Assembly (NCBI RefSeq): GCF_000497575.1
Contig: NZ_APJI01000006.1
Span: 456,001 to 520,000, forward strand
Origin: Afipia sp. OHSU_II-C1
GTDB lineage: Bacteria > Pseudomonadota > Alphaproteobacteria > Rhizobiales > Xanthobacteraceae
Reading direction: 5' to 3'
DNA length: 64,000 bases
The first letter of the stretch is position 1. The number at the start of each line of letters is the position of its first letter. This document shows, one piece after another, positions 18,402 to 28,327 of this stretch. The translations under genes and the position numbers were made by a program. The notes under the pieces were generated by a model. That model did not search any database. It was not told the DNA's origin and was given only the letters and a program-made list of their open reading frames with translations.

Positions 18402-19822
18402 TCGGCAGCCATTAATAGGTCAGAGATGAGGTCATCCGGGTTCGCATTGCGCCACGGGGCGGATCGAGCGACGACGTCGCCGATAATCAGGATTGCGGGA
18501 CCACGCTCGACCTGTTCGGCGAGCGCAGGCAGATCGCGAAGCTTGCCGACCACGGCCTTGGCGTCCGGCCGCGTCGCGCGCGCGAACACACCCACCGGCG
18601 TTTCGGGCGAGCGTCCAGCAGCCAGCAGGCCTTCGCGAATGGTCGGTGCGGCCGTCATGCCCATGTAGACCACGACGGTCATCTTGGTGTCGGTCAGCGC
18701 GGACCAGTCGACGTTGCCGGCGTCCTCCGCCTTGTGGGCGGTAAGGAACGTGATGCGCAGCGCCTCCTGGCGATAGGTGAGCGGCACTTCGGACTGGGCT
18801 GCGGCGCCCAGACCGGCTGTGATGCCGGGAATAACAGAGTAAGCCACACCTGCCGCGCGCAGCGCCGCGATCTCTTCGCCGCCGCGCCCGAAGATAAAGG
18901 GATCGCCGCCCTTGAGACGCACAGCTCGCTTGCCGGACTGCGCCGCTTCGATGAGCAGGCGATGGATCTTGTCCTGTCCGATGCCGGGCTTGCCAACACG
19001 GCGGCCCACCGGCACCCGCGCGGCGTCGCGGCGCACACGATCGAGAATCTCGGGCGTCACCAGATCGTCGTAGAACACCACGTCGGCATCCTGCAGCGCG
19101 CGCAGCGCCTTGACCGTCAGCAGATCCGGATCGCCCGGCCCCGCGCCGACCAGCGTGACAAAACCTTCGCCGCCGCTCGCCGCGAATGCCACCGGATCAT
19201 GAATCGAGATCAGCTTGCGCTCGGCGTCCTGCGTGCGTCCCGCAAGCACGTCCGCCCCGATCGGCCCGTCGATCACGCGCTCCCAGAACAGCCGGCGCAT
19301 GGCGAGATCGGGGAGCCGCGACTTGATCGAGTCACGCCAGCGTCCGGCAAACGACGCGAGATCGCCGATGCGCGCAGGCAGCAGCGCCTCGATACGCTCG
19401 CGCACACGGCGCGCGACCACAGGCGATGTACCGCCGGTGCCGACGGCGACGACAACGTCACCGCGATCGACGATGGCCGGGACAATGAATGTAGAATGCG
19501 CGGCTTCATCCATCACATTGACGGGAATGCCGAGGACGCGTGCGCGCGCCGCCATGGCGTGACCGGTATCACCGGCGCCTGCGCAGAGAATGGCAATGAC
19601 ATGGGAAAGATCGGCGGCGAGCGGATCGCCGTCGGCGCGCTCAATGCGCTCGGCCGACGCAGCATCAAGCCGCGAGACATCATGATGGCCGTCGGTCGCG
19701 TACCAGCGCACGCGTGCATCCGCCGCCAGCAGCAGGCGTAATTTTGCCTGTGCAGGCTCGCCTTCCCCCACCAGAACGATGGGACCGGCTTGCAGATCAA
19801 GGAATACCGGCAGAAACCGCAT
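18398..19822 (-). CDS. cysG: Siroheme synthase (trifunctional CysG)
   Basis: The 474-residue protein fuses an N-terminal precorrin-2 dehydrogenase/sirohydrochlorin ferrochelatase (about 1-205; motif VAVGTGGTSPVVARRVRERI) to a C-terminal uroporphyrinogen-III methyltransferase (about 218-460; motifs LVGAGPGDPDLLTVKALRAL and RLKGGDPFIFGRGGEE). It makes the siroheme that CysI needs. It is the first gene of the minus-strand operon and is divergent from cysD across a 255-bp AT-rich region with paired palindromes. Confidence 0.95.
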   Translation of the reverse strand: MRFLPVFLDLQAGPIVLVGEGEPAQAKLRLLLAADARVRWYATDGHHDVSRLDAASAERIERADGDPLAADLSHVIAILCAGAGDTGHAMAARARVLGIPVNVMDEAAHSTFIVPAIVDRGDVVVAVGTGGTSPVVARRVRERIEALLPARIGDLASFAGRWRDSIKSRLPDLAMRRLFWERVIDGPIGADVLAGRTQDAERKLISIHDPVAFAASGGEGFVTLVGAGPGDPDLLTVKALRALQDADVVFYDDLVTPEILDRVRRDAARVPVGRRVGKPGIGQDKIHRLLIEAAQSGKRAVRLKGGDPFIFGRGGEEIAALRAAGVAYSVIPGITAGLGAAAQSEVPLTYRQEALRITFLTAHKAEDAGNVDWSALTDTKMTVVVYMGMTAAPTIREGLLAAGRSPETPVGVFARATRPDAKAVVGKLRDLPALAEQVERGPAILIIGDVVARSAPWRNANPDDLISDLLMAAE

Positions 19823-19850
19823 GCGAAACTCCGCTTCCCCATTTACAGGG

Positions 19851-19911
19851 TTGACTGAAATTATTTTCTATTTATGTATCTTGCAAGCGGCATAAAGAGA
19901 AAATTATTTCT
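19851..19911. promoter_or_regulatory. Divergent cysG/cysD control region with two near-identical palindromes
   Basis: GAAAATTATTTTC (19857-19869) is a perfect palindrome with a single-base centre, and GAAAATTATTTC (19900-19911) repeats it with one T less, 43 bp away, close to four helical turns. On the plus strand TTGACT (19851) and TATGTA (19874) form a possible promoter for cysD, with the first palindrome between its elements. On the minus strand TTGCAA, 17 bp, TAATTT could serve cysG. This suggests one dimeric regulator controlling both directions. Confidence 0.55.
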
Positions 19912-20077
19912 TCTACGCTGCGCCGCAAAATTAGAATTTGGTACCACAAACAGCGCGCAAAAGAGATGCATCTTCTCATCACCCATCTGGATGGCGATCC
20001 GTCCCGTCTGAGGGCTGCTGCGTTCCGCGAAACCGATAGCCTTTGGGCGCCCGCCGCGTCCGGGATGGAGTAACGTC

Positions 20078-20914
20078 ATGGCGTCTTCTTCCGCACCTTC
20101 CAAACTGTCCGTGCCTTCAATGGACCATCTGGACGAGCTCGAAGCGCAGAGCATCTACATTTTCCGGGAAGCCTTCGCGCGGCTGAAGAAGCTCGCGCTG
20201 CTGTGGTCGCTCGGCAAAGATTCCAATGTGATGATCTGGCTGGCGCGCAAGGCGTTCTTCGGCAAGGTGCCGTTCCCGGCGCTGCACGTCGACACCCAGA
20301 AGAAATTCCCCGAGATGTATGCCTTCCGCGATCAGTACGCGAAGGAATGGGGTCTCGATCTCAAGGTGGATTACTGCCCGCCGATCGAAGAGATCGATCC
20401 GACACTGCCGCCAGCCGCCCGCTCCGCCGCGCGCAAGACCGAAGGCCTGAAGCTGGCCCTCGCCAAATATGGCTTCGACGGACTGATCGCCGGCATCCGC
20501 CGTGACGAGGAAGCGACCCGCGCGAAAGAGCGCGTGTTCTCCCCACGCGGCCTTGAAGGCGGCTGGGACGTGCGCGACCAGCCCCCGGAATTCTGGGATC
20601 ATTTCAACGCATCGCCGCCGCAAGGCGCTCACCTGCGCATCCATCCGATCCTGCATTGGACCGAGGAAGACATCTGGGCCTACACCCAGCGCGAAAACAT
20701 TCCGATCATTCCGCTCTATCTATCGAACAACGGCAAGCGCTACCGCTCGCTGGGCGATCAGGACATCACCAATCCTGTGGTATCGGATGCCTCGAACATC
20801 GAGGAAATCCTGGCCGAACTGAAAGCCACGAAAGTGCCGGAGCGTGCCGGACGCGCGCTCGACCACGAAACCGAAGATGCCTTCGAGCGGCTTCGTGTCG
20901 CCGGTTATCTCTGA
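20078..20914 (+). CDS. cysD: Sulfate adenylyltransferase subunit 2
   Basis: The 278-residue PP-loop ATPase transfers AMP from ATP to sulfate to form APS, together with CysN. The motif LLWSLGKDSNVM (residues about 40-52) is the CysD form of the SGGKDS pyrophosphate loop. RRDEEATRAKERVFSPRG near 147 is also conserved. GGAG lies 7 bp before the ATG. It is 6 bp from cysNC and transcribed away from cysG. Confidence 0.96.
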   Translation: MASSSAPSKLSVPSMDHLDELEAQSIYIFREAFARLKKLALLWSLGKDSNVMIWLARKAFFGKVPFPALHVDTQKKFPEMYAFRDQYAKEWGLDLKVDYCPPIEEIDPTLPPAARSAARKTEGLKLALAKYGFDGLIAGIRRDEEATRAKERVFSPRGLEGGWDVRDQPPEFWDHFNASPPQGAHLRIHPILHWTEEDIWAYTQRENIPIIPLYLSNNGKRYRSLGDQDITNPVVSDASNIEEILAELKATKVPERAGRALDHETEDAFERLRVAGYL

Positions 20915-20920
20915 CGTTAG

Positions 20921-22864
20921 ATGAGCGCCCCGATGAACATCGCTGTTTCCAAAATCGAGTCCAAGGCTTCAATCGCCCCCGCGCCGCATAGTGCGACCCG
21001 TCCTCAGGTCCGCATCGTCATCGTCGGACACGTCGATCACGGCAAGTCGACGCTGGTCGGACGCCTGCTGCATGAAACAGGCAGCCTGCCCGACGGCAAG
21101 CTGGAGATGCTGAAGGCCGTCAGCGCAAGGCGCGGCATGCCGTTCGAATGGTCGTTTCTGCTCGACGCATTGCAGACCGAGCGCGACCAGGGCATCACCA
21201 TCGACACCACGCAGATCCGCTTCCGCACCCCGTCGCGCGACGTGGTACTGATCGACGCGCCCGGCCACGCCGAATTCCTGCGCAACATGATCACCGGCGC
21301 CTCGCAGGCCGATGCCGCCGTACTGATCATCGACGCGCTTGAAGGCGTGCGCGACCAGACCCGCCGTCACGGCTATCTGCTGCATCTGCTCGGCGTCAAA
21401 CAGGTCGCCGTCGTCGTCAACAAGATGGACCGCGTCGACTACGGCGCGGCGCGCTTCAAGGAGATCAGCGACGAAATTTCGGCGCATCTCACCGGGCTCG
21501 GCGTCACACCTACCGCGATCATCCCGATTTCGGCCCGCGACGGTGACGGCGTTGCCGAACGAACGCCCAACATCAAGTGGTACAGCGGACCCACGGTGGT
21601 CGAAGCGCTCGATGCGCTGACCCCGGCGCGCCCGCTCGACGAACTGACGCTGCGGTTTCCGGTGCAGGCGATCTACAAGTTCGACGACCGCCGTATCGTC
21701 GCCGGCCGCGTCGAATCCGGCAACATCGGCCCCGGTGATGAAATCGTCATCATGCCCGCAGGCAAGGTGGCCAAGGTCAAGTCGGTCGAGAGCTGGCCGC
21801 AGACCCCGCTGCTCGCACGGCAAGGTGCAGGCCGCTCGGTCGGCATCACGCTGGACCGCGAACTGTTTCTGGAGCGCGGCGACATCATCGCGCATTCGCA
21901 TGCCACGCCCCGCGACACCCGCCGGCTTCACGCACGCATTTTCTGGCTGCACGACACGCCGCTGAAAGCGGGCATGTCGGTGCTGGTCCGCCTCGGCACC
22001 ATGGAGACCCGCGCCACCATCGTCGAGATCAACAAGGCTGTCGATCCCGGCGAACTCGCCAGCGTCGAGACCTCTGCGATTGCGCGCAATCATGTCGGCG
22101 AGATCGACATCGCGCTGGCGAAGCCCGTTGCGGCCGACCCCTACACGGACAATCCGCGCACCGGACGCCTTGTGATTGAGGTGAACGGCCGGATCGCCGG
22201 TGGCGGCCTGGTGCTCAGCGTCGATTCCGGCCAGCGCGCCGAGCCGGTCGATATCGTGCCGGTCGAATCCGCGCTGCGGCCGGATGAGCGCTCCGCACGC
22301 TTCGGCCATGGCGGCGCCGTGGTCTGGCTGACCGGATTGCCGGGTTCGGGAAAATCAACGCTGGCGCGCGCGCTCGAACGCAAGCTGTTCACGCGCGGCG
22401 GCTCGCCGGTCCTGCTCGACGGCGACACCGTGCGCGCAGGCCTCAACCGCGACCTCGGATTCTCGCACGCCGACCGCACGGAAAACATCCGCCGCCTTGC
22501 CGAGGTGGCGACGCATCTGGCGCGCAACGGCCATATTGCCATTGTCGCCGCCGTCTCTCCCTCCAGCGACGACCGGGCACAGGCGCGGCACATCGCCGAC
22601 GACCTGTTCCGCGAGGTCTATGTCGCGACACCGGCCGAGGTTTGCGAAAGCCGCGATCCGAAGGGCCACTACGCCAAGGCACGCGCCGGCAACCTGCCGA
22701 GCTTCACCGGCATCGCCAACGATTATCAGCCGCCTGCCAACGCCGAACTGACCATCGACACGTCGGCACGTTCGGTGGCGGACGCGGCCGACGAAATCGA
22801 ACGGCTGCTGGCGAATACCGGCGTCCTGTTCGGCGAACTCGTCGATCTCGCCGCCAATATCTGA
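20921..22864 (+). CDS. cysNC: Bifunctional sulfate adenylyltransferase subunit 1 / adenylylsulfate kinase
   Basis: This 647-residue fusion (NodQ-like) has an EF-Tu-type GTPase (G1 GHVDHGKST at 36-44, DAPGH from 112, NKMD from 167) whose GTP hydrolysis drives APS synthesis with CysD. It is joined to an APS kinase (Walker [10 protein letters not shown] at 472-480) that makes PAPS. Because the local CysH is of the APS-reducing type, PAPS is probably used for sulfation as well as, or instead of, assimilation. It begins 6 bp after cysD and is followed by the second sulfate transporter set. Confidence 0.95.
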   Translation: MSAPMNIAVSKIESKASIAPAPHSATRPQVRIVIVGHVDHGKSTLVGRLLHETGSLPDGKLEMLKAVSARRGMPFEWSFLLDALQTERDQGITIDTTQIRFRTPSRDVVLIDAPGHAEFLRNMITGASQADAAVLIIDALEGVRDQTRRHGYLLHLLGVKQVAVVVNKMDRVDYGAARFKEISDEISAHLTGLGVTPTAIIPISARDGDGVAERTPNIKWYSGPTVVEALDALTPARPLDELTLRFPVQAIYKFDDRRIVAGRVESGNIGPGDEIVIMPAGKVAKVKSVESWPQTPLLARQGAGRSVGITLDRELFLERGDIIAHSHATPRDTRRLHARIFWLHDTPLKAGMSVLVRLGTMETRATIVEINKAVDPGELASVETSAIARNHVGEIDIALAKPVAADPYTDNPRTGRLVIEVNGRIAGGGLVLSVDSGQRAEPVDIVPVESALRPDERSARFGHGGAVVWLTGLPGSGKSTLARALERKLFTRGGSPVLLDGDTVRAGLNRDLGFSHADRTENIRRLAEVATHLARNGHIAIVAAVSPSSDDRAQARHIADDLFREVYVATPAEVCESRDPKGHYAKARAGNLPSFTGIANDYQPPANAELTIDTSARSVADAADEIERLLANTGVLFGELVDLAANI

Positions 22865-22895
22865 GCGTCTTCGACGCACGTCACAGGAGACCACA

Positions 22896-23900
22896 TTGCG
22901 TAAGACCCTTATCGCTCTCGCCGCCAGCTTCGGTTTCATCACCGCGGCCCACGCGCAGACACCGAACACGCTTTTGAACGTGTCCTACGACATCGCCCGC
23001 GAGCTCTACGCGGCGATCAATGTCGAATTCGCCAAACAGTGGAAGGCCAAGACCGGACAGGACGTTACCATCAACCAGTCGCACAACGGCTCGACGCGTC
23101 AGGCCCGCGCCATCCTCGAAGGCCTTGAAGCCGACGTCGTGACCTTCAATCAGGTGCCGGACGTTCAGGTGCTGCACGACAAGGGCAAGCTCATTCCCGC
23201 CGACTGGCAGAAGCGGCTGCCGAACAATTCGTCTCCGTACTATTCGCTGCCGGCGTTCCTGGTGCGCGCAGGCAATCCGAAGAACATCAAGGACTGGGAC
23301 GATCTGGTGAAGCCCGGCGTGCAGGTGATCTTCCCGAACCCGAAGACCTCGGGCAACGCCAAGTACACCTATCTGGCCGCCTATGCCTACGCCAAGACCA
23401 AGTATGACAGCGCCGAGAAGGCCGACGAGTTCGTCAAGAAGCTGTTCGCCAATGTCCCGGTGTTCGACACCGGCGGCCGCGCGGCGACCACCACCTTCGT
23501 CGAGCGCCAGACCGGCGACGTGCTGATCACCTTCGAGGCCGAGACCAACGGCATTCGCGACATCGCCGGCGCCGACAAGTATCAGGTCGTGGTGCCGTCG
23601 CAGAGCCTGCTGGCGGAATTTCCGGTGGCTGTGGTCGACAAGTATGCCGACAAGCACGGCACGCAGGCGCTCGCCAAGGCCTATCTGGAATTCCTGTACA
23701 CGCCGGAAGGACAAACCATTCTGGCCAAACAGTACAATCGCGTGAACGACAAGTCGGTCGCCGAGAAGTTCAAGGACAAGTTCCCGGCGGTGAAGCTCGT
23801 CACCATCGAGAAGGAATTCGGCGGCTGGGACAAGGTCAACGCCGAGCACCTCAATCCCGGCGCGAAGCTCGATCAGTTGTTTGGCGGCGCGAACAGGTAA
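22896..23900 (+). CDS. Periplasmic sulfate-binding protein, second copy
   Basis: This 334-residue paralog of the protein at 14005-15009 has a signal peptide (ALAASFGFITAAHA) and the same cleft motifs: LLNVSYDIARELY, NQSHNGSTRQARAILEGLEA and PNPKTSGNAKYTYL. The start is TTG with AGGAGA 6 bp upstream. It lies 31 bp after cysNC, so activation and transport genes are probably co-transcribed. A palindromic repeat follows the stop codon and separates it from its permeases. Confidence 0.92.
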   Translation: MRKTLIALAASFGFITAAHAQTPNTLLNVSYDIARELYAAINVEFAKQWKAKTGQDVTINQSHNGSTRQARAILEGLEADVVTFNQVPDVQVLHDKGKLIPADWQKRLPNNSSPYYSLPAFLVRAGNPKNIKDWDDLVKPGVQVIFPNPKTSGNAKYTYLAAYAYAKTKYDSAEKADEFVKKLFANVPVFDTGGRAATTTFVERQTGDVLITFEAETNGIRDIAGADKYQVVVPSQSLLAEFPVAVVDKYADKHGTQALAKAYLEFLYTPEGQTILAKQYNRVNDKSVAEKFKDKFPAVKLVTIEKEFGGWDKVNAEHLNPGAKLDQLFGGANR

Positions 23901-23912
23901 GGCGATTGTTTC

Positions 23913-23981
23913 GTCATTGCGAGCGAAGCGAAGCAATCCACCGAAGATGGATTGCTTCGTCGCTACGCTCCTCGCAATGAC
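23913..23981. repeat. Dispersed palindromic repeat, copy C, inside the second sulfate transport operon
   Basis: GTCATTGCGAGCGAAGCG at the left pairs with CGCTCCTCGCAATGAC at the right across an 8-bp spacer. It sits between the binding-protein gene and the permease genes. A stable hairpin there could protect the upstream mRNA and give the usual excess of binding protein over permease. Same orientation as copy B. Confidence 0.88.
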
Positions 23982-24023
23982 AGGGAAAGATCGTTCTTTC
24001 ACTTCGGAAGTGGATGATTCAAT

Positions 24024-24851
24024 TTGCGACGCCGGGTCATCCCAGGTTTCGGATTGGCGCTGGGCACGACGGTCCTCTATCTCGGGGCAATCGTCCTGCT
24101 CCCGCTTTGCGCGCTGCTGCTGAAAGCATCGGGCATCGGACTGACACAGCTTTGGGACATCCTGTCGTCGCCGCGCACGCTCTCGGCGATCCGGGTCACC
24201 GTGACGATGGCCTTCGCGGCCACGATCTTCAATGCCATTTATGGTTTGCTGCTAGCCTGGGTACTGGCGCGCTACGAGTTTCTCGGCAAGCGCATTCTCG
24301 ACGCACTGGTCGATGTCCCGTTCGCGCTGCCGACCGCGGTTGCAGGCCTCGCCCTGACAGCGCTGTTCGCCAAGAACGGCTGGTTCGGTGCGCCGCTCGA
24401 CAAAATCGGCATCGCGGTTGCCTACACGCCGCTCGGCATCGCGATGGCGATGGCCTTCACCAGCATCCCATTTGTTGTGCGCACGGTGCAGCCGGTGATC
24501 GAGGATCTCGGCTCGGAAGTCGAGGAAGCGGGCCGCTCGCTCGGCGCCAACGATTTCCAGATTTTGTGGAAGATCATCTTCCCTGCGATCTTCCCGGCCT
24601 TCCTTGCCGGCTGCTCACTGTCATTCGCCCGCAGCCTCGGCGAGTTCGGCGCGGTGATCTTCATTGCGGGCAACCAGCCGATGAAGACCGAAATCGTCGC
24701 GCTGCTGACCTACATCCGGCTTGAAGAATACAACTATGAGGCTGCGGCGGCGATTGCCACCGTCATGCTGCTGATGGCGTTCGTGATGCTGCTCTTCACC
24801 AACGTGGTGCAGGCCTGGCATCTGCGTTACGTTGGCCGCGGGGAAGTTTGA
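24024..24851 (+). CDS. Sulfate ABC transporter permease CysT, second copy
   Basis: The 275-residue permease contains DVPFALPTAVAGLALTALFA, nearly identical to the first CysT, and the EAA loop EVEEAGRSLGANDFQILWKI. The start is taken as TTG 24024; the ribosome binding site is weak (GGAAG about 13 bp upstream). It overlaps the next permease by 4 bp. It presumably shares the CysA ATPase encoded at 11225-12274. Confidence 0.9.
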   Translation: MRRRVIPGFGLALGTTVLYLGAIVLLPLCALLLKASGIGLTQLWDILSSPRTLSAIRVTVTMAFAATIFNAIYGLLLAWVLARYEFLGKRILDALVDVPFALPTAVAGLALTALFAKNGWFGAPLDKIGIAVAYTPLGIAMAMAFTSIPFVVRTVQPVIEDLGSEVEEAGRSLGANDFQILWKIIFPAIFPAFLAGCSLSFARSLGEFGAVIFIAGNQPMKTEIVALLTYIRLEEYNYEAAAAIATVMLLMAFVMLLFTNVVQAWHLRYVGRGEV

Positions 24852-25732
24852 TGTCGATTGCACCAGACCGCGCCAGCGAACAGGCCGAATGGATGCACCA
24901 CCCGGTGGGTGGCGGCAAGGTCACGCGGCGGATCGTGCTGTGGACCGTGCTGGTTCTGACGGCATTTTTTCTGGTGGCACCGCTTGTGCTGATCGTCACG
25001 TCGGGTCTGTCATCCGGCGTCGGCGTTTTCATGCGCAACCTCACGGAACCCGCGACAGTCCACGCCATATTCCTGACGCTGCTGACGGCGCTGATCGTGG
25101 TGCCGATCAACATCCTGTTCGGCCTCGCGGCGGCGTGGACGGTGACCAAGTTCGATTTCCCCGGCCGCACGCTGCTGATCTCGCTGATCGAACTGCCCTA
25201 CTCGATCTCGCCGATCGTCGCCGGTGTCGCCTATCTGTTCGTCTACGGCTCGCAGGGGCTGTTCGGACCGCTGCTAGAGTCGCTGGGCATCAAGGTGATG
25301 TTCGCACTGCCGGCGATCTTCCTGGCGAGCCTGTTCGTGACCGCACCCTTCGTTGCGCGCGAACTGATTCCGCTGATGCAGGTGCAGGGCACCGACGAGG
25401 AAGAAGCCGCGGTGACGCTCGGGGCGGGTGGCTTCACCACATTCTGGCGGGTGACGCTGCCGAACGTGAAATGGGCCGTGGTCTACGGCGCCATTCTCTG
25501 CAACGCGCGGGTGATGGGCGAGTTCGGCGCGGTCTCGGTAGTCTCGGGCAATATCCGTGGCCAGACCACCACCCTGCCGCTGCAGATCGAACTGCTCTAT
25601 CAGGACTACAATGTCGCCGGGGCCTTCGCCGCCGCGACCGTGCTGACCGCCGTGGCGCTGATCACCATCCTGATCAAGATGGCGCTGGAACGCTACAGCA
25701 ACGAAGTACCGCACAGCGGAATTGGCCACTAA
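24848..25732 (+). CDS. Sulfate ABC transporter permease CysW, second copy
   Basis: The 294-residue permease has about six helices, the EAA loop [20 protein letters not shown], and [20 protein letters not shown] as in the first CysW. ATGA overlap with cysT couples translation. No cysA follows; the next gene is malate synthase, so this set depends on an ATPase made elsewhere. Confidence 0.91.
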   Translation: MMSIAPDRASEQAEWMHHPVGGGKVTRRIVLWTVLVLTAFFLVAPLVLIVTSGLSSGVGVFMRNLTEPATVHAIFLTLLTALIVVPINILFGLAAAWTVTKFDFPGRTLLISLIELPYSISPIVAGVAYLFVYGSQGLFGPLLESLGIKVMFALPAIFLASLFVTAPFVARELIPLMQVQGTDEEEAAVTLGAGGFTTFWRVTLPNVKWAVVYGAILCNARVMGEFGAVSVVSGNIRGQTTTLPLQIELLYQDYNVAGAFAAATVLTAVALITILIKMALERYSNEVPHSGIGH

Positions 25733-25763
25733 TCGCGGCAGAACTGCCTGCGAAATGCGCTGG

Positions 25764-25794
25764 TTGACGGCCCCTGCGGACGGGGTGGTATACG
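25764..25794 (+). promoter_or_regulatory. Possible sigma-70 promoter of malate synthase G
   Basis: TTGACG (25764-25769) and TATACG (25789-25794) are separated by 19 bp, slightly long for a sigma-70 promoter. They lie 145 bp upstream of the glcB start, leaving a leader of about 140 nt in which I see no known riboswitch. Confidence 0.35.
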
Positions 25795-25937
25795 CCTTTC
25801 GGACGAGGGAAGGGCCTTCTCATGGGCCCGTCTTTGGCGCTAAAACCTTCCGCACGACGCCACTTTCCGTGGCCATCATCACCTTACCTGAGGCCTCAAA
25901 ACAGCGTTTTAGAACGCCGTTTTCCGTGGGATTTATC

Positions 25938-28100
25938 ATGAAACGTATCGACGCCAGCGGTCTGAAGATCGCTCCTGTTCTGTTCGACTTCATTGCCAAG
26001 GAAGCAACCGCCGGTACCGGCGTATCGACCGACGCCTTCTGGGCGGGCCTTGCCGGAATCGTCAAGGATCTGGCCCCCCGGACCCGCGAGCTGCTCGCCA
26101 CCCGCGATGCGCTGCAGGCCAAGATCGACGGCTGGCACAAGGCGAACAAGGGCAAGGCGTTCGATATGAATGCCTACACCGCCTTCCTCAAGGAGATCGG
26201 CTACCTGCTGCCGGAGCCCGCCGCCAAGGAAGTGCAGACCGCGAATGTCGATGAAGAACTCGCCTCGATGTTCGGGCCGCAGCTTGTGGTGCCGCTCACC
26301 AATGCGCGCTATTCGCTGAATGCGGCGAACGCCCGCTGGGGCAGCCTCTATGATGCGCTCTACGGCACCGATGCGATCCCGCACGATCCAAGCGAAGGCG
26401 GCAAGGGCTACAACAAGGCACGCGGCGACAAGGTGATCGCCAAGGCCAAGGCGTTCCTCGATCAGGCCGTGCCGCTCGCGACCGGCAACCACAGCGACGT
26501 CACCGCCTATCACATCGAGCACGGCCAGCTTGCCGCCAAGCTCAAGAGCGGCAACGCCACCGCGCTCAAGAACAAGGCCCAGCTCGTCGGCTATCAGGGC
26601 GATGCCGCCTCGCCGACCTCGATCCTGCTGGTCAACAACGGCATGCACATCGATGTGCAGATCAACCGCAACAACACCATCGGCAAGGACGATCCGGCCG
26701 GCGTGGCCGACATGATTCTGGAATCGGCCGTCTCGACCATTCTCGACATGGAAGACTCGGTTGCCGCCGTCGATGCCGAGGACAAGGTTCTGGTCTATCG
26801 CAACGTGCTCGGCCTGATGGACGGCACGCTGTCGGCCGACTTCGAGAAGGGCGGCAAGACCCTGACCCGCGCGCTCAATGCCGACCGTGTCTACACCGCG
26901 GCAGACGGCAAGGGCGAAGTGAAGCTGCACGGCCGCAGCATGATGCTGATCCGCAACGTCGGCCATCACATGTTCACCGACGCCGTGCTCGACAGTTCGG
27001 GTGAGGAAATTCCGGAAGGCATTCTCGATGCCGCCGTCACCGGTCTGCTCGCGCTTCATGACCTGAAGGGCAAGGGCAAGCTGAAGAACAGCCGCAAGGG
27101 CTCGGTTTACATCGTCAAGCCGAAGATGCATGGCCCGGATGAAGTCGCGCTGACCGTCGATCTGTTCGGCCGCGTCGAAAAGATGCTCGGCCTTCCGGCC
27201 AACACGCTCAAGGTCGGCATCATGGACGAGGAACGCCGCACCACGGTGAATCTTCAGGCCTGCATCCAGAACGCAGCGCAGCGCATCTGCTTCATCAACA
27301 CCGGCTTCCTCGACCGCACCGGCGACGAAATCCATACGTCGATGGAAGCAGGCCCGATGATCCGCAAGAACGACATGAAGGCGCAGCCCTGGATCAAGGC
27401 CTACGAGGACTGGAACGTGGACACCGGTCTGGCCAACGGCCTGCCGGGTCACGCCCAGGTCGGCAAGGGCATGTGGGCCGCGCCCGACAAGATGGCCGAC
27501 ATGCTGGCGCAGAAGATCGCGCATCCGCAGGCCGGCGCATCGACCGCGTGGGTCCCCTCGCCCACCGCCGCAACGCTGCACGCCCTGCACTATCATCAGG
27601 TCGACGTCGGCGCGCGCCAGAAGGAACTGAAGAGCCGTCCGAAGGCGAAGCTGTCGGACATCCTGACCATTCCGGTGTCGCAGTCGAACTGGGCGCCGGA
27701 CGACGTCAAGCAGGAGATCGACAACAACTGCCAGGGCATCCTCGGTTATGTGGTGCGCTGGATCGATCAGGGCGTCGGCTGCTCCAAGGTGCCGGATATT
27801 CACGATGTCGGTCTGATGGAAGACCGCGCCACGCTGCGCATCTCCGCGCAGCATCTCGCCAACTGGCTGCATCAGGGCGTCGTCACCAAGGATCAGGTGA
27901 TGGAATCCCTCAAGCGCATGGCGGCGATCGTGGACAAGCAGAACGCAGGCGATGCGCTCTACAAGCCGATGGCGCCGAAGTTCGACGGCGTGGCATTCCA
28001 GGCCGCGTGCGACCTGATCTTCAAGGGCCGCGAGCAGCCGAACGGCTACACCGAGTTCATCCTGCATGCGCGCCGCAAGGAAGCGAAAGCGGCAGGCTGA
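25938..28100 (+). CDS. glcB: Malate synthase G
   Basis: This 720-residue enzyme condenses glyoxylate with acetyl-CoA to malate, allowing growth on C2 compounds, fatty acids or glycolate. Length and motifs ([18 protein letters not shown] near 275, [17 protein letters not shown] near 395, IGILDEERRT-like [16 protein letters not shown] near 430) are those of the single-chain G isoform. The in-frame ATG at 25722 would overlap the upstream cysW and add 72 atypical residues, so [13 protein letters not shown] at 25938 is the start. With the acyl-CoA ligase and 3-hydroxybutyrate dehydrogenase it fits a lipid- or PHB-using metabolism. Confidence 0.96.
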   Translation: MKRIDASGLKIAPVLFDFIAKEATAGTGVSTDAFWAGLAGIVKDLAPRTRELLATRDALQAKIDGWHKANKGKAFDMNAYTAFLKEIGYLLPEPAAKEVQTANVDEELASMFGPQLVVPLTNARYSLNAANARWGSLYDALYGTDAIPHDPSEGGKGYNKARGDKVIAKAKAFLDQAVPLATGNHSDVTAYHIEHGQLAAKLKSGNATALKNKAQLVGYQGDAASPTSILLVNNGMHIDVQINRNNTIGKDDPAGVADMILESAVSTILDMEDSVAAVDAEDKVLVYRNVLGLMDGTLSADFEKGGKTLTRALNADRVYTAADGKGEVKLHGRSMMLIRNVGHHMFTDAVLDSSGEEIPEGILDAAVTGLLALHDLKGKGKLKNSRKGSVYIVKPKMHGPDEVALTVDLFGRVEKMLGLPANTLKVGIMDEERRTTVNLQACIQNAAQRICFINTGFLDRTGDEIHTSMEAGPMIRKNDMKAQPWIKAYEDWNVDTGLANGLPGHAQVGKGMWAAPDKMADMLAQKIAHPQAGASTAWVPSPTAATLHALHYHQVDVGARQKELKSRPKAKLSDILTIPVSQSNWAPDDVKQEIDNNCQGILGYVVRWIDQGVGCSKVPDIHDVGLMEDRATLRISAQHLANWLHQGVVTKDQVMESLKRMAAIVDKQNAGDALYKPMAPKFDGVAFQAACDLIFKGREQPNGYTEFILHARRKEAKAAG

Positions 28101-28128
28101 TCGGCCGACTTCATTGACGTAAAGATGG

Positions 28129-28158
28129 AAACCCCGGCGCCCGCGCCGGGGTTTTTGT
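28129..28158 (+). terminator. Rho-independent terminator of glcB
   Basis: ACCCCGGCGC and GCGCCGGGGT form a 10-bp GC-rich stem with a minimal loop, followed by TTTTGTTT. Confidence 0.9.
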
Positions 28159-28327
28159 TTGAGCGGGCCCAGATACCAAGGCGTTCTGCGGTTCGTTTAC
28201 GGTTTACGCCATCTTAACAACGCGTCGTGAATGATCGATTCGGTGGCACGCCTCGCGCTGACCACCCTCAAAGACGGTCCCGCCCTTCCTGCGCGAATGC
28301 AGGGCTCACACAAGGAAGAAGAACTCT

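Noticed and set aside
25896-28067. 723-codon minus-strand open frame across malate synthase.
   Set aside because: Strand shadow of a GC-rich gene; composition is His/Arg/Val-rich without any recognisable motif.
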